A stretch of DNA of 64,000 nt from Babylonia areolata (GCF_041734735.1 NC_134887.1:32797357-32861356), one strand, 5' to 3'. Counted from the first letter of the stretch, positions 30,491-41,840 are shown. The notes: generated by a model from the letters alone, not told the origin. Numbers and translations: made by a program.

Positions 30491-33400
30491 AACAACAATA
30501 GCACAGTACTTATACGGCACACATTCTGCACAGAGTGGGCTCTAAGCACTCACATGAAACAATGATGATACAGTACTTATGTGGCACAAACTGCCCATAT
30601 ACAGGGCTCTAAACACTCACATGAAACAATGATAATAATACAGTACTTATGTGGCACAAACTGCCCATATACAGGGCTCTAAACACACATGAAACAATGA
30701 TAATAATACAGTACTTATGTGGCACAAACTGCCCATATACAGGGCTCTAAACACTCACATGAAACAGTGATAATAATACAGTACTTATGTGACACAAACT
30801 GCTCATATACAGGGCTCTAAACATTCACATGAAACAATGATAATTCAGCACTTATGTGGCACAAACTGCCCATATACAGGGCTCTAAACACTCACATGAA
30901 ACAGTGATAATAATACTGTACTTATGTGGCACAAACTGCCCATATACAGGGCTCTAAACACACATGAAACAATGATAATAATACAGTACTTATGTGGCAC
31001 AAACTGCCCATATACAGTGTTCTAAACACTCACATGAAACAATGATAATAATACAGTACTTATGTGGCACAAACTGCCCATATACAGTGCTCTAAACACT
31101 CACATGAAACAGTGATGATAATACAGTACTTATGTGGCACAAACTGCCCATATACAGTGTTCTAAACACTCACATGAAACAATGATAATAATACAGTACT
31201 TATGTGGCACAAACTGCCCATATACAGTGTTCTAAACACTCACATGAAACAATGATAATAATACAGTACTTATGTGGCACAAACTGCCCATATACAGTGC
31301 TCTAAACACTCACATGAAACAGTGATAATAATACAGTACTTATGTGGCACAAACTGCCCATATACAGTGCTCTAAACACTCACATGAAACAGTGATAATA
31401 ATACAGTACTTATGTGGCACAAACTGCCCATATACAGTGCTCTAAACACTCACATGAAACAGTGATAATAATACAGTACTTATGTGGCACAAACTGCCCA
31501 TATACAGGGCTCTAACAACTCACATGAAACAGTGATAATAATACAGTACTTATGTGGCACAAACTGCCCATATACAGTGCTCTAAACACTCACATGAAAC
31601 AATGATAATAATACAGTACTTATGTGGCACAAACTGCCCATATACAGTGCTCTAAACACTCACATGAAACAATGATAATAATACAGTACTTATGTGGCAC
31701 AAACTGCCCATATACAGTGCTCTAAACACTCACATGAAACAGTGATAATAATACAGTACTTATGTGGCACAAACTGCCCATATACAGTGCTCTAAACACT
31801 CACATGAAACAGTGATAATAATACAGTACTTATGTGGCACAAACTGCCCATATACAGTGCTCTAAACACTCACATGAAACAGTGATAATAATACAGTACT
31901 TATGTGGCACAAACTGCCCATATACAATGCTCTAAACACTCACATGAAACAGTGATGATAATACAGTACTTATGTGGCACAAACTGCCCATATACAGTGT
32001 TCTAAACACTCACATGAAACAATGATAATAATACAGTACTTATGTGGCACAAACTGCCCATATACAGTGTTCTAAACACTCACATGAAACAATGATAATA
32101 ATACAGTACTTATGTGGCACAAACTGCCCATATACAGTGCTCTAAACACTCACATGAAACAGTGATAATAATACAGTACTTATGTGGCACAAACTGCCCA
32201 TATACAGTGCTCTAAACACTCACATGAAACAGTGATAATAATACAGTACTTATGTGGCACAAACTGCCCATATACAGGGCTCTAACAACTCACATGAAAC
32301 AGTGATAATAATACAGTACTTATGTGGCACAAACTGCCCATATACAGTGCTCTAAACACTCACATGAAACAATGATAATAATACAGTACTTATGTGGCAC
32401 AAACTGCCCATATACAGTGCTCTAAACACTCACATGAAACAATGATAATAATACAGTACTTATGTGGCACAAACTGCCCATATACAGTGCTCTAAACACT
32501 CACATGAAACAGTGATAATAATACAGTACTTATGTGGCACAAACTGCCCATATACAGTGCTCTAAACACTCACATGAAACAGTGATAATAATACAGTACT
32601 TATGTGGCACAAACTGCCCATATACAGTGCTCTAAACACTCACATGAAACAGTGATAATAATACAGTACTTATGTGGCACAAACTGCCCATATACAGGGC
32701 TCTAAACACTCACATGAAACAATGATAATAATACAGTATTTATGTGGCACAAACTGCCCATATACAGTGTTCTAAACACTCACATGAAACAATGATAATA
32801 ATACAGTACTTATGTGGCACAAACTGCCCATATACAGTGCTCTAAACACTCACATGAAACAATGATAATAATACAGTACTTATGTGGCACAAACTGCCCA
32901 TATACAGTGCTCTAAACACTCACATGAAACAATGATAATAATACAGTACTTATGTGGCACAAACTGCCCATATACAGTGCTCTAAACACTCACATGAAAC
33001 AGTGATAATAATACAGTACTTATGTGGCACAAACTGCCCATATACAGTGCTCTAAACACTCACATGAAACAGTGATAATAATACAGTACTTATGTGGCAC
33101 AAACTGCCCATATACAGTGCTCTAAACACTCACATGAAACAGTGATAATAATACAGTACTTATGTGGCACAAACTGCCCATATACAGGGCTCTAAACACT
33201 CACATGAAACAATGATAATAATACAGTATTTATGTGGCACAAACTGCCCATATACAGTGTTCTAAACACTCACATGAAACAATGATAATAATACAGTACT
33301 TATGTGGCACAAACTGCCCATATACTGGGCTCTAAACACTCACATGAAACAATGATAATAATACAGTACTTATGTGGCACAAACTGCCCATATACAGTGC

Positions 33401-33558
33401 TCTAAACACTCACATGAAGCAGTGATAATAATACAGTACTTATGTGGCACAAACTGCCCATATACTGGGCTCTAAACACTCACATGAAACAATGATAATA
33501 ATACAGTCCTTATGTGGCACAAACTGCCCAGTGGGCTCAAAGCACTCGCATGAATCAG
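30491..33558. repeat. 70-bp satellite array, about 43 copies, with higher-order structure
   Basis: An almost gap-free head-to-tail array. The 70-bp unit includes AATGATAATAATACAGTACT, TATGTGGCACAAACTGCCCA, TATACAGTGCTCTAAACACT and CACATGAA. Variant sites (GTGC/GTGT/GGGC, AATG/AGTG, GATGATA, CTAACAACT, CAGTATT) recur in register. GATGATA units at about 31115 and 31955 are 12 units apart; CTAACAACT units at about 31512 and 32282 are 11 apart; CAGTATT units at about 32737 and 33227 are 7 apart. Divergence is greatest at the left edge. No CRISPR features: there are no unique spacers. Confidence 0.97.
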
Positions 33559-34026
33559 TATATTTACAACAATGCACAATAGCATTCAACAGCATTTGAA
33601 GACAAAAAACCCCAAAAAAACCACACCAAAGAACCACATGTATATATTCTACATACATGTACATATCTTATATACAAAGTGCAAATATCACACCAAAAAA
33701 AGCACAAAATATGAGGGAAGGGGGAGGGGAGGGAGGAGATACAGACAAAGAGACGACTATTGCTTTGTCAAAGCCATGGGACATGTTGAACAGGCAGGCT
33801 TTTCATGTGTACTGAGAACCTTGCGGCAGATCGAAACGACTTTTGCACCAGTCCTCCTCGATATGATGATCAAGGTGGCGTTTGACGTTTGAAGTTTGCG
33901 TCCCAGTCCTCAAGGGGGCGGTGGCAAGGCTTTGATTGACGGGTCTGAAAAAGAAAAAGAAAAAAAAAAAAAAAAAGAAGAGAAAATCAACAACATATAT
34001 ATATGTATATCAGTCAGAAAGAAAGT
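33559..34026. other. Unique sequence with a candidate orphan exon
   Basis: On the minus strand a long pyrimidine run ending TTTTTCAG precedes 33943. One frame is then open for 46 codons (PVNQSLATAPLRTGTQTSN to TGA at 33803-33805). It is downstream of and co-oriented with the sacsin-like gene. The pyrimidine run may simply be a reversed poly-A tract. No family is recognised. Confidence 0.25.
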
Positions 34027-34436
34027 TTTCGTTTGAGCTCCATTTTCTCAAAGAGGCACCAATGCGTTTGGGCAAATCCATACACACCACACCACATCTG
34101 CCAGGCAGATGTCTGACAGCAGCATAACCCAACGCGCTTAGTAAGGCCTTGCGTGCATGCATGCATATACATTTGTGTACCTAAGAGAGTGGATTTTTGT
34201 TTACAAAATTTTGCCAAAGCAAAGCACTTTTGTTGCCATGGGTTCTTTATCAGTGCACCAAGTGTGTAGTGCACACGGGGCCTCGGTTTATCGTCTCATC
34301 CGAAAGACTAGACACTCACTTTGATTTTCCAATCAAACTTGAGAGAAAGGCTGAGGTAAGAGCGGGATTCAAACCCACACCCTCATGAATTCTCTATACT
34401 GGCAGCTGAGTGTCGTAACCATTGCGTCACCAAAGA
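34027..34436 (-). mobile_element. SINE family D, near full-length
   Basis: On the minus strand the head is GGTGACGCAATGGTTACGAC with box B GGTTTGAATCC. The body shares the family-B core (antisense: TTGTTGCCATGGGTTCTTT and CGGTTTATCGTCTCATCCG). The 3' end contains CGCATTGGTGCCTCTTTGAG. Used as the family-D reference. Confidence 0.82.
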
Positions 34437-34605
34437 AACCAAGCCATGCGAGACCGATAAAGCCTCTGGCAGTGTCACTGGACACCAAAGTAAAGTATCA
34501 TCCACGCATGTCTGTGCAAAACACATGGTTCAGACAAAAGTGAAGGACCATGGGGGAACCTGCACAATTTTCTTCATGGGGGTGGGGGGATGGTGAAGTG
34601 ATGCT

Positions 34606-34655
34606 GGTCACAAGCCCTTTGGGCGTCACTCCCGCCATACACATCGAAAGGAATC
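34606..34655 (-). pseudogene. 50-bp fragment of the sacsin-like HEPN exon
   Basis: Plus-strand 34606-34655 matches 39734-39783, part of the HEPN exon, at 48 of 50 positions, in the same orientation and about 5.1 kb downstream in the gene's direction. Similarity stops sharply at both ends. The fragment corresponds to the HEPN segment [16 protein letters not shown], with two substitutions in the copy (Ser to Phe and Glu to Gly). No flanking exon sequence accompanies it. Confidence 0.85.
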
Positions 34656-34834
34656 GGCAAACTGCAGTGTATGTATACAGCTAGTGTAATGAGCACTGCT
34701 CATAAGTAGACCTGCTTGTGCACTTCCTTTTGTTTGTTTGGTTTTTGTTTGGTTTTTGTGTGTGTTTTTTTTACAACGAAATTTCAGTTGCTGTTTAAAA
34801 ACGACTGAATAACTGTAAAGCAAAAAAGCAAATA

Positions 34835-35055
34835 AAACAAAATCAATCAGCCAGGATGAATCACATCCAGCTTTTGGGATTTTCGAGATGCTCCCCTCTG
34901 GTCGACGGTACAGAAATAACTTCGCCAATAGCTTTTTCCCCAAAGCAGTCAATGCCCTGTCTCTCGAACAAATCCAACCAACAACCATCCACCTGAATAT
35001 CTAGTCATTAGCCCCATCCACATGTAATATGCAGCTTCTGTTCAAACGTGTGTGT

Positions 35056-35090
<35 letters not shown>

Positions 35091-35265
35091 TGCGTGAATA
35101 TGCACAAATTTTTTATATTGATATGCACTTGTATGTATCTTATTTCTACTGTATCTGTGTTTGTGTATGATTTTCGATTTATGTTTGTATCTTGTTATGT
35201 ACTATCCCCCTCAATATTCCTTGTGACCCCTGTACACTTGGTAATAAAGACATATTCTATTCTAA
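34835..35265 (+). mobile_element. LINE 3' end (ORF2 C-terminus and tail)
   Basis: The plus strand reads IFEMLPSGRRYRNNFANSF then FPKAVNALS, then stop at about 35001. This is the SGRRYR..NSFFPRAV motif found at the C-terminus of CR1-like LINE ORF2. The 3' UTR includes a (TG)n run (35049-35089) and ends at TTGGTAATAAAGACATATTC with a (TATTC)-like tail. Confidence 0.72.
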
Positions 35266-35610
35266 TTTTCCGGCTGAAACATCAATTTTTCAAGTCGTTC
35301 ATGGTGCACGTTTTGTCTGACACAGCCGTGTGTGTCTGCATTAAAAGGCCAGTGGCAGACCGTATGTAGTCTGCATGATTTGAATCATCTCTTGATTATT
35401 CTGACATTTTATCAAAACATACCATCTCTAATGCAGTGGTTCTTAACTTTTTACGAAGTCTGTGTCTTCAAAAGGTGCTTTGCTGTACAAATTCAAGTGA
35501 AATCCACTGACGAAGACTTGTATACAGTGTATCATATCTAAAGAAATCAAATGTTTACTGCCCCAGGTGTTTCAAGAATTCCCAATGTTAGTCATCTTTG
35601 CATTTAATTG
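35266..35610. other. Unique sequence
   Basis: AT-rich, no exon or repeat family recognised. Confidence 0.45.
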
Positions 35611-36568
35611 AAGTTAAAGGTGAAACATCCCAGAGCTTTTTTTTTTTCAGCCGATGGGGCATTAGGTCTCAGATGCAGTGAATTCATATCCACTGTGTTA
35701 ACCCTTTGAGCCCCGAGTTCCTGAGCAATTTAACCCTTCTGCCTGAGCTCCTGAGCCAAAATTTGCAAATAATTGGTATTAAACCCTTTGAGCCCTGACC
35801 ACCGCTTTACCGGTGGCAGAGAAAAATGACATAATGCCCGGCCACCGGTTGAGCGGTGCGTAAACACTTGAAGTGTGCAGAGTCTCAACCTGGCCCATCA
35901 GGGCAGAAATCAGGGACAAAACGTGCAAGAAAACAACTGTACACAACGCAGAAAGTAATTGATATGCTTGATGATTTATCGGAAGTAGAGTATGACAATG
36001 ATTACTCTGATAGTGAGGTGGAATTCGAATTGGATGATTTTGCTATGGATAGTGATGTTGAAAATGAATCTGAGCATGCAGAATCAGTTGATCAAAAGAG
36101 GCGTGTCAGGTTGAGACTCTGCACGCCTCATGGTAGAAATCGATCTTTTTTATCCAAAGCACATGCACAAAACACAGTGAGGGGGCACGGCAATGTTGGC
36201 GTCGGAATATTACGGTTTTTCTGATTGGCTCTTCAATATAAGTCAACCAATAGCAAAACACGACACAAGTGTTTACGCACCGCTCAACCGGTGGCCAGGC
36301 ATTATGCCACCCCTCCCCACCACCAGTAAAGCGGTGGTCAGGGCTCAAAGGGTTAAAGGCTCAGCATGGGAAGGCTGGGCCCAGTCCTATCTTTTCTCCG
36401 TTCTTACCCTCCCCAACCAAATTCACGCTGATGTACCCATTCACACCAGGGTGGAGCCTGGAAAACTGGTGCAAGGTGCCTTTCCCAAGGGCACAGCACC
36501 ATGCCAATGATGGGGCCTTGAACTCTGATCACTGGTGACCACACCATCACAAGTCCAATGCCTCACCT
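35611..36568 (-). mobile_element. SINE family E, split by a TTAA-flanked element
   Basis: The two parts, 35611-35697 and 36357-36568, together align with the uninterrupted family-E copy at 28848-29140. For example, TTCATATCC on the left and AAGGCTGGGCCCAGTCCT on the right correspond to neighbouring sequence there. The break is exactly at a duplicated TTAA. Confidence 0.78.
35698..36356 (+). mobile_element. piggyBac-like non-autonomous DNA transposon with TTAA target duplication
   Basis: TTAA at 35698-35701 and 36353-36356 bounds a 651-bp element that starts CCCTTTGAGCCC and ends GGGCTCAAAGGG. TTAA target and CCC...GGG termini are the hallmark of piggyBac elements. A second terminus-like start, TTAAACCCTTTGAGCCCTG, lies at 35779. 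From there the inner inverted repeats are long: about 85 bp, with CACCGCTTTACCGGTGG and CACCGGTTGAGCGGTGCG matched at 36255-36350 by CGCACCGCTCAACCGGTGG and AGTAAAGCGGTGGTC. Between them an open frame of 122 codons (35856-36224) encodes a basic stretch (SGTKRARKQ) and an acidic one (LSEVEYDNDYSDSEVEFEL), like the N-terminal region of piggyBac transposases. The catalytic domain is absent. Confidence 0.82.
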
Positions 36569-36690
36569 TTTGTCTTAGTCTTCGTTCCTGGGCTGCAACT
36601 CCCACGTTCACTCGTACATATATAAGTGGGCTTTTACACCAAGACTGATTTTTAAAGCCTTTTCCCTTTTGGTATCTGGATTATCCATTA
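36566..36690 (-). mobile_element. SINE family A 3' fragment
   Basis: CTTCGTTCCTGGGCTGCAAC, CCCACGTTCACTCG and AAGTGGGCTTTTAC form the reversed 3' end of family A (compare 18995-19030 and 59458-59571). About 50 bases of unassigned sequence follow. Confidence 0.75.
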
Positions 36691-36696
36691 TAATCT

Positions 36697-36697
36697 A

Positions 36698-36748
<51 letters not shown>

Positions 36749-36756
36749 TGAGAGCA
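36697..36756. repeat. Palindromic (CT)n(AT)n(AG)n microsatellite
   Basis: A CT run, an AT run and an AG run succeed each other so that the whole block is nearly its own reverse complement, an easily extruded cruciform. Confidence 0.93.
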
Positions 36757-36799
36757 TGAGACAGAGCGATAGAAACAGAAGTTGTGCCAGAATACAATC

Positions 36800-36837
36800 A
36801 AGTGCTCTGTACTCCATGCAGAGGAATCTGCTGTAAC

Positions 36838-36879
<42 letters not shown>

Positions 36880-37395
36880 CAACACAACACAACAAAACGC
36901 AACCCAATGCAACTTAAAACAGCACAACACAATGCAGTGCTATACATCACAATACAATGCAACAGAACACTTTACAATGCAATCAAATGCAGTACAGTAC
37001 AAAGAAAACAATACAGTACAGAACAGCATCGTACAATAAAACGCAATGCAGTACAGCACAACAAAGTGCAAGACAACACAATGCAACGCAACGCAAAGCA
37101 ATGCATAACAATATATCACAATACAATGCAATGCAATAGAATGCAATACAGTGCAAAGCAAAACAATACAGTACAGCACAGCATAGTACAGTAAAATGCA
37201 ATGCAGTACACCACAACACAGTGCAACGCAATACAAAGCAATGCATCACAATACAAGGCAATGCGATGCAACAGAATGCAATAAAATGCAATATAATAAA
37301 ATGCATAACAACAAAGCACAGCATAATACAGTAAAATGCAATGCAGAACAGCACAACAAAGTGCAACACAACACAACACAACGCAACGCAGTTTC
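36800..37395. repeat. SINE B tail remnant, poly-A and (CAATG)-type pentanucleotide array
   Basis: 36803-36838 has traces of the family-B 3' module (GCAGAGGAATCTGCTGTAAC). A 38-bp poly-A (36841-36878) and about 500 bases of CAATG, CAACA and CAGTA units follow. Long frames in it are artefacts. Confidence 0.88.
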
Positions 37396-37450
37396 AAATC
37401 CAAGGAGGCATCAAAGCATGTAGACTGGTCCACATACTCTACAACACATG
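37390..37450 (-). mobile_element. SINE family D 3'-end fragment
   Basis: AAGGAGGCATCAAAGCATG, TAGACTGGTCCACATACTC and CAACACATGTC. It lies between the pentanucleotide array and the 83/85-bp minisatellite. Confidence 0.7.
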
Positions 37451-37529
37451 TCATTTTCAAGAATTTCTTTCTTATTTACTATTTTTCTTAAATGAGCACA
37501 GCACTGAGTGATAAGGAAAGCAAAGCCAT

Positions 37530-38155
37530 GCAACACAGCACAGCACAACACAACATGACGCAACACAACAACACCACAAAATGTCACACATCACGTCGTC
37601 ATCAACACACCACAAACACAGCACAGCACAACACACAACATGACGCAACACAACAACACCACAAAACGTCACACATCACGTCGTCATCAACACACCACAA
37701 ACACAGCACAGCACAACACAACATGACGCAACACAACAACACCACAAAACGTCACACATCACATTATCATCAACACACCACAAAAACAGCACAGCACAAC
37801 ACAACATGACGCAACACAACAACACCACAAAACGTCACACATCACATTATCATCAACACACCACAAAAACAGCACAGCACAACATACAACATGACGCAAC
37901 ACAACACCACCACCAAACGTCACACATCACATTATCATCAACACACCACAAAAACAGCACAGCACAACACACAACATGACGCAACACAACAACACCACAA
38001 AACGTCACACATCACATTATCATCAACACACCACAAAAACAGCACAGCACAACACACAACATGACGCAACACAACAACACCACAAAACGTCACACATCAC
38101 ATTATCATCAACACACCACAAAAACAGCACAGCACAAACACACCACCCCACAAAC
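37530..38155. repeat. 83/85-bp minisatellite in the presumed sacsin-like 3' UTR
   Basis: Seven copies start with CAACATGACGCAACACAACA at about 37551, 37636, 37719, 37802, 37887, 37972 and 38057. Spacings alternate between 83 and 85 bp. The array reaches to within about 10 bases of the sacsin-like stop codon (38164-38166), so the 3' UTR would begin inside it. Confidence 0.93.
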
Positions 38156-38163
38156 ACACCTCA

Positions 38164-38418
38164 TCACAAAGACACCACACAAGCCACATTGGTTATCACA
38201 AAACACAGACCTCGGCGGGGAAATTTGGGTGAGGATTCACCTGCTACTGCCATCTTCCTCTTGGGAGTCGTCAGACGCTGCCGGCTGCTGCCGCCGCCTT
38301 CCACAGAGCGGTGGCTAGTGCTTGGTCTACATGGCAATGACGCTTGTTGTGGTGGTGATGGTTGCCGTGGAGGTGGTGGTGGTGATGGTTGCCGTGGAGG
38401 TGTTTTGTACGTGTCAAA
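38164..38418 (-). CDS. SACS: Sacsin-like terminal exon, Pro/Gln-rich C-terminus
   Basis: The acceptor is TTTGTGTGTTTTAG before 38418. Phase 0 fits the HEPN exon. It encodes [20 protein letters not shown], then [20 protein letters not shown] and [19 protein letters not shown], ending CVVSL and TGA at 38164-38166. No known domain is seen; it is probably a disordered tail. PPRQPSPP is duplicated in tandem (from a 24-bp DNA duplication). The exon is called from the strong acceptor, matching phase and open frame, not from similarity, so an alternative last exon remains possible. Confidence 0.6.
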   Translation of the reverse strand, partial: FDTYKTPPRQPSPPPPPRQPSPPQQASLPCRPSTSHRSVEGGGSSRQRLTTPKRKMAVAGESSPKFPRRGLCFVITNVACVVSL

Positions 38419-41400
38419 CTAAAACACACAAAGCATTACGACAACAAAAGATTCCCTGAAACTGGATGATACTTAAGAGTCCGAAGTAACGTGGAGTGAT
38501 GGCCTAGAGGTAACGCGTCCGCCTAGGAAGCGAGAGAATCTGAGCGCGCTGGTTCGAATCATGGTTCAGCTGCCGATATTTTCTCCCCATCCACTAGACC
38601 TTGAGTGGTGGTCTGGACGCTAGTCATTCGGATGAGACGATAAATCGAGGTCCCGTGTGCAGCATGCACTTAGCGCACGTAAAAGAAACCACGGCAACAA
38701 AAGAGTTGTTCCTGGCAAAATTCTGTAGAAAAATACACATCAATAGGAAAAACAAATAAAACTGCATGCAGGAAAAAATACAAAAAAAATGGGTGGCGCT
38801 GTGGTGTAGCGACGCGCTCTCCCTGGGGAGAGCAGCCCGAATTTCACACAGAGAAATCTGCTTTGATAAAAAGAAATACAAATACAAATACAAATAATAA
38901 TAACAACGACGATGATGATGATGATAATGATAATAATATGATAATAATAACAACTATGATAATACTAATAATAATACATTTATATAGTGCTTTTCAAACC
39001 ACTCAAAACGCTTTACAACAACACATAAGACCGACACATATGAGTATTTTAAAGTGGATACTGAATTAACTAGAATTAACATAAAAGAGAAATTGAATGA
39101 ACTGGGTTGTAGTTTCTGTAAGCCTGTCGAACACAGATCTCCTTAGATTTGGAGGAAATGGCTACATGTTGTGGTGTGCCTGAAGCAATGGCAATGTCTC
39201 CTTTATTGTGGACTTTTAAAAGATTTCTTAGATAATCAAAATATATCAAAATAACATGATTCAAACGTCTTTATCACTTCAAATACCGTAATCGATTTAT
39301 CACATCGAGTATAAAAATAAGTTTAAATATAATTTTTTCATTGGTAGGCATGCTTTTGCGCTGTGAGTAAGTCTACTTACTCTTGACCAGAATATGCTTG
39401 GTTCGAATCTGCTAAGATGCATTTCCCCCCCGTCCCAAAAGCTTTATAATTGATATCAAATACAGGACACATCCTACTGATGTATTATTTCAATTTTTAA
39501 AAATAAATGATCTTTTTTTTACTGGATAAAGTGTGTATCACAAGTGAGTCTTGTAGGCCTTGCCTCTCTTGTTCATTCTTTTTCAAATATAGCAGATGTG
39601 TTGCAGTTTATATGCATCAGTCCACAGGCATTGGCACCTCTTTGAAACTGAAACTTATCAAAACAAACGTGACTGCATAGAAAAACGACATCCCTTACCA
39701 GCTCTTGAGCTTTGTCAGTGATCTTCTCGGCCAGGTCACAAGCCCTTTGGGCGTCACTCTCGCCATACACATCGGAAGGAATCTTCGGGAAGAAGATAAG
39801 GTCTGGGTAACGCATGCGTGTGTGGTACTGGACGACATCGTGCAGTTGGGTCCCATCTGCCTGAATCTGAGCATCTCCAACGCGAGCAGCCAGGGAGCAG
39901 ATATCATGGCTAGTCTTCATTGCGTGGCTGGCGTCGCGCCGAAACAGAACGGCTTTCAGTGCTTTCTCTGCGCACTGAAAAAAAAACAAAACAAAATAAA
40001 ACCAACCAAGCAAAATCAAACGGAAGTAATAATCTGAAAGAAAAAAAAAGGACTAAGAATGTCTGATATAAAAAAAAGAAGAAAATTCATGTCTGCAAAT
40101 AAAAAATTTAAAAAAAAGAAAAAGAAAAAAGAAAAATAAGAAGAAGAAGAAGAAAAACACACACAAAAAACAAAACAAAAAACAACAACCTTGAACAATG
40201 AATTTAGTTGTTTTTTAAAATTTTTAATGTGCTTTAATTTGCTAAATAAAACTGAACAAGAAATTTCTAATAAAAAGAAAAAAAAAGTAAAACAAGACAT
40301 GAGCATTAATCTGTCTGGAAAACAACAAAAAAAACAAAAACAAAAAAACAACAACCGCTACAAGCGATTTCTGTTAAAAAGAAAAAAACCCCATGAAACA
40401 TGAGCATTAATCTGTCTATAAAATAAACATGAACAAGGTCTTTCAATCTAAAAAAACAATGCGTGTTAATCGTCTAAAAAAAACAAAACACACAACAAGA
40501 TATTTCTATTTAAAAAAAAAGAAAAAAAGAAAAAGAAAAAAAGAGCAGTAATCTGTCTTCAAAAACAAAACCAAACTTGAACAAGGAACTTCCAATAAAA
40601 AAACAACAAAACAAACAAAAAAAACCACACCAAAAAACAAAATATGAATATCAATCTGTCTGCTTAAAGAAGTTTGAACAAGATACTTTTGATATAAAGA
40701 AAAAACAGTATTGTCATTGTCATAGTCATCAATAATGATACTACTACAACTACTACTACTGCTACTGACAACAATAACAATCATGATAATCATGATCAAT
40801 TATTATTGTTATTATCATCATTACTATCATTATTATCATTGTTATTATGATTATCATTATTATCATCATCATTGTTATCAGTATTATTAGCTGTGGTACC
40901 AGTAGAAGTATCATCATCACTATTATCATCATTATCATAATCGTCATTATCATCACAATAATCATCAATAAAATCATTATCATCATGATCATCATCATAA
41001 TCATTCTTATCATCATTAGTATAATTATGATCACAAACATTATCATTACAATCATTATCATCATGATCATGAGAGCAGTACCTGATGAGCCTGATAGCAG
41101 GCCCAGTTGTAGAGTCCCCTGCCCCCCTGTCTGAGAGTCAGCCTGGCTGCAGTCAGGTCCTGCACAGCTTGACGCATCCACCGCCTGCCTTCCTCCGGCT
41201 GCGGAGTGGGGTAACTGGGGCTGCTGCTGAAAAAACGGAACGAAGCTGAACCCCAGCCACCCATGCCACCACCACCGCTACCACCACCGCTGCCACCACT
41301 GCGACTGCTGTTGCCGAAGCTGGTTCTGGAGTGTGCATAGGACTCCCCTCTGGAGAAGATGTCGTCAAAAAAGGAGTCGTAGGGACCGCGATAGCATCGT

Positions 41401-41840
41401 CTCCTGCGAGACGAAGATCTTCTCTCATAGTATGGTTCATAGTAGTTTGTGCCGCTGGTGCCATACCCCTCCACATCATCCTCATCGTCGGATGGAAGTT
41501 GTCTCCCCTGCTTCAGAAGCGTCAGGTAGCGTTGCATCTGCTGAAACACTTTGGTGCAGAACTCCTCCCTCCCAGGATTCTTGTCTGGGTGCCATTTCAG
41601 CAGAAGACGTTTCACCGCCCGCAAGCGGCTTTTCTCGTCGTGGAAGTTGTGCCAGATTTCCCTCAGCTGGTGCCGTATGTCTGCCAGAACCTTCTTCAAG
41701 TCATCACCCTGGTCAGGCTGGGCGAAGGCTGACGGTGGCTGAGTGGTCTCCCCTGAGAAGGGAACAAGGACGGTGTGGGAGGGTCTGATGAACTTGTACA
41801 GCTCGATGGCTTGAACCTGTATTCAGACACACATGCAAGT

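Noticed and set aside
30491-33558. Regular 70-bp repeats considered as a CRISPR array
   Set aside because: The repeats are contiguous, with no unique spacers, and the genome is eukaryotic.
41067-41699. Leu codon at 41697-41699 as a start for a separate DnaJ protein
   Set aside because: The frame continues upstream in phase to an acceptor at 41816 and joins the giant exon.
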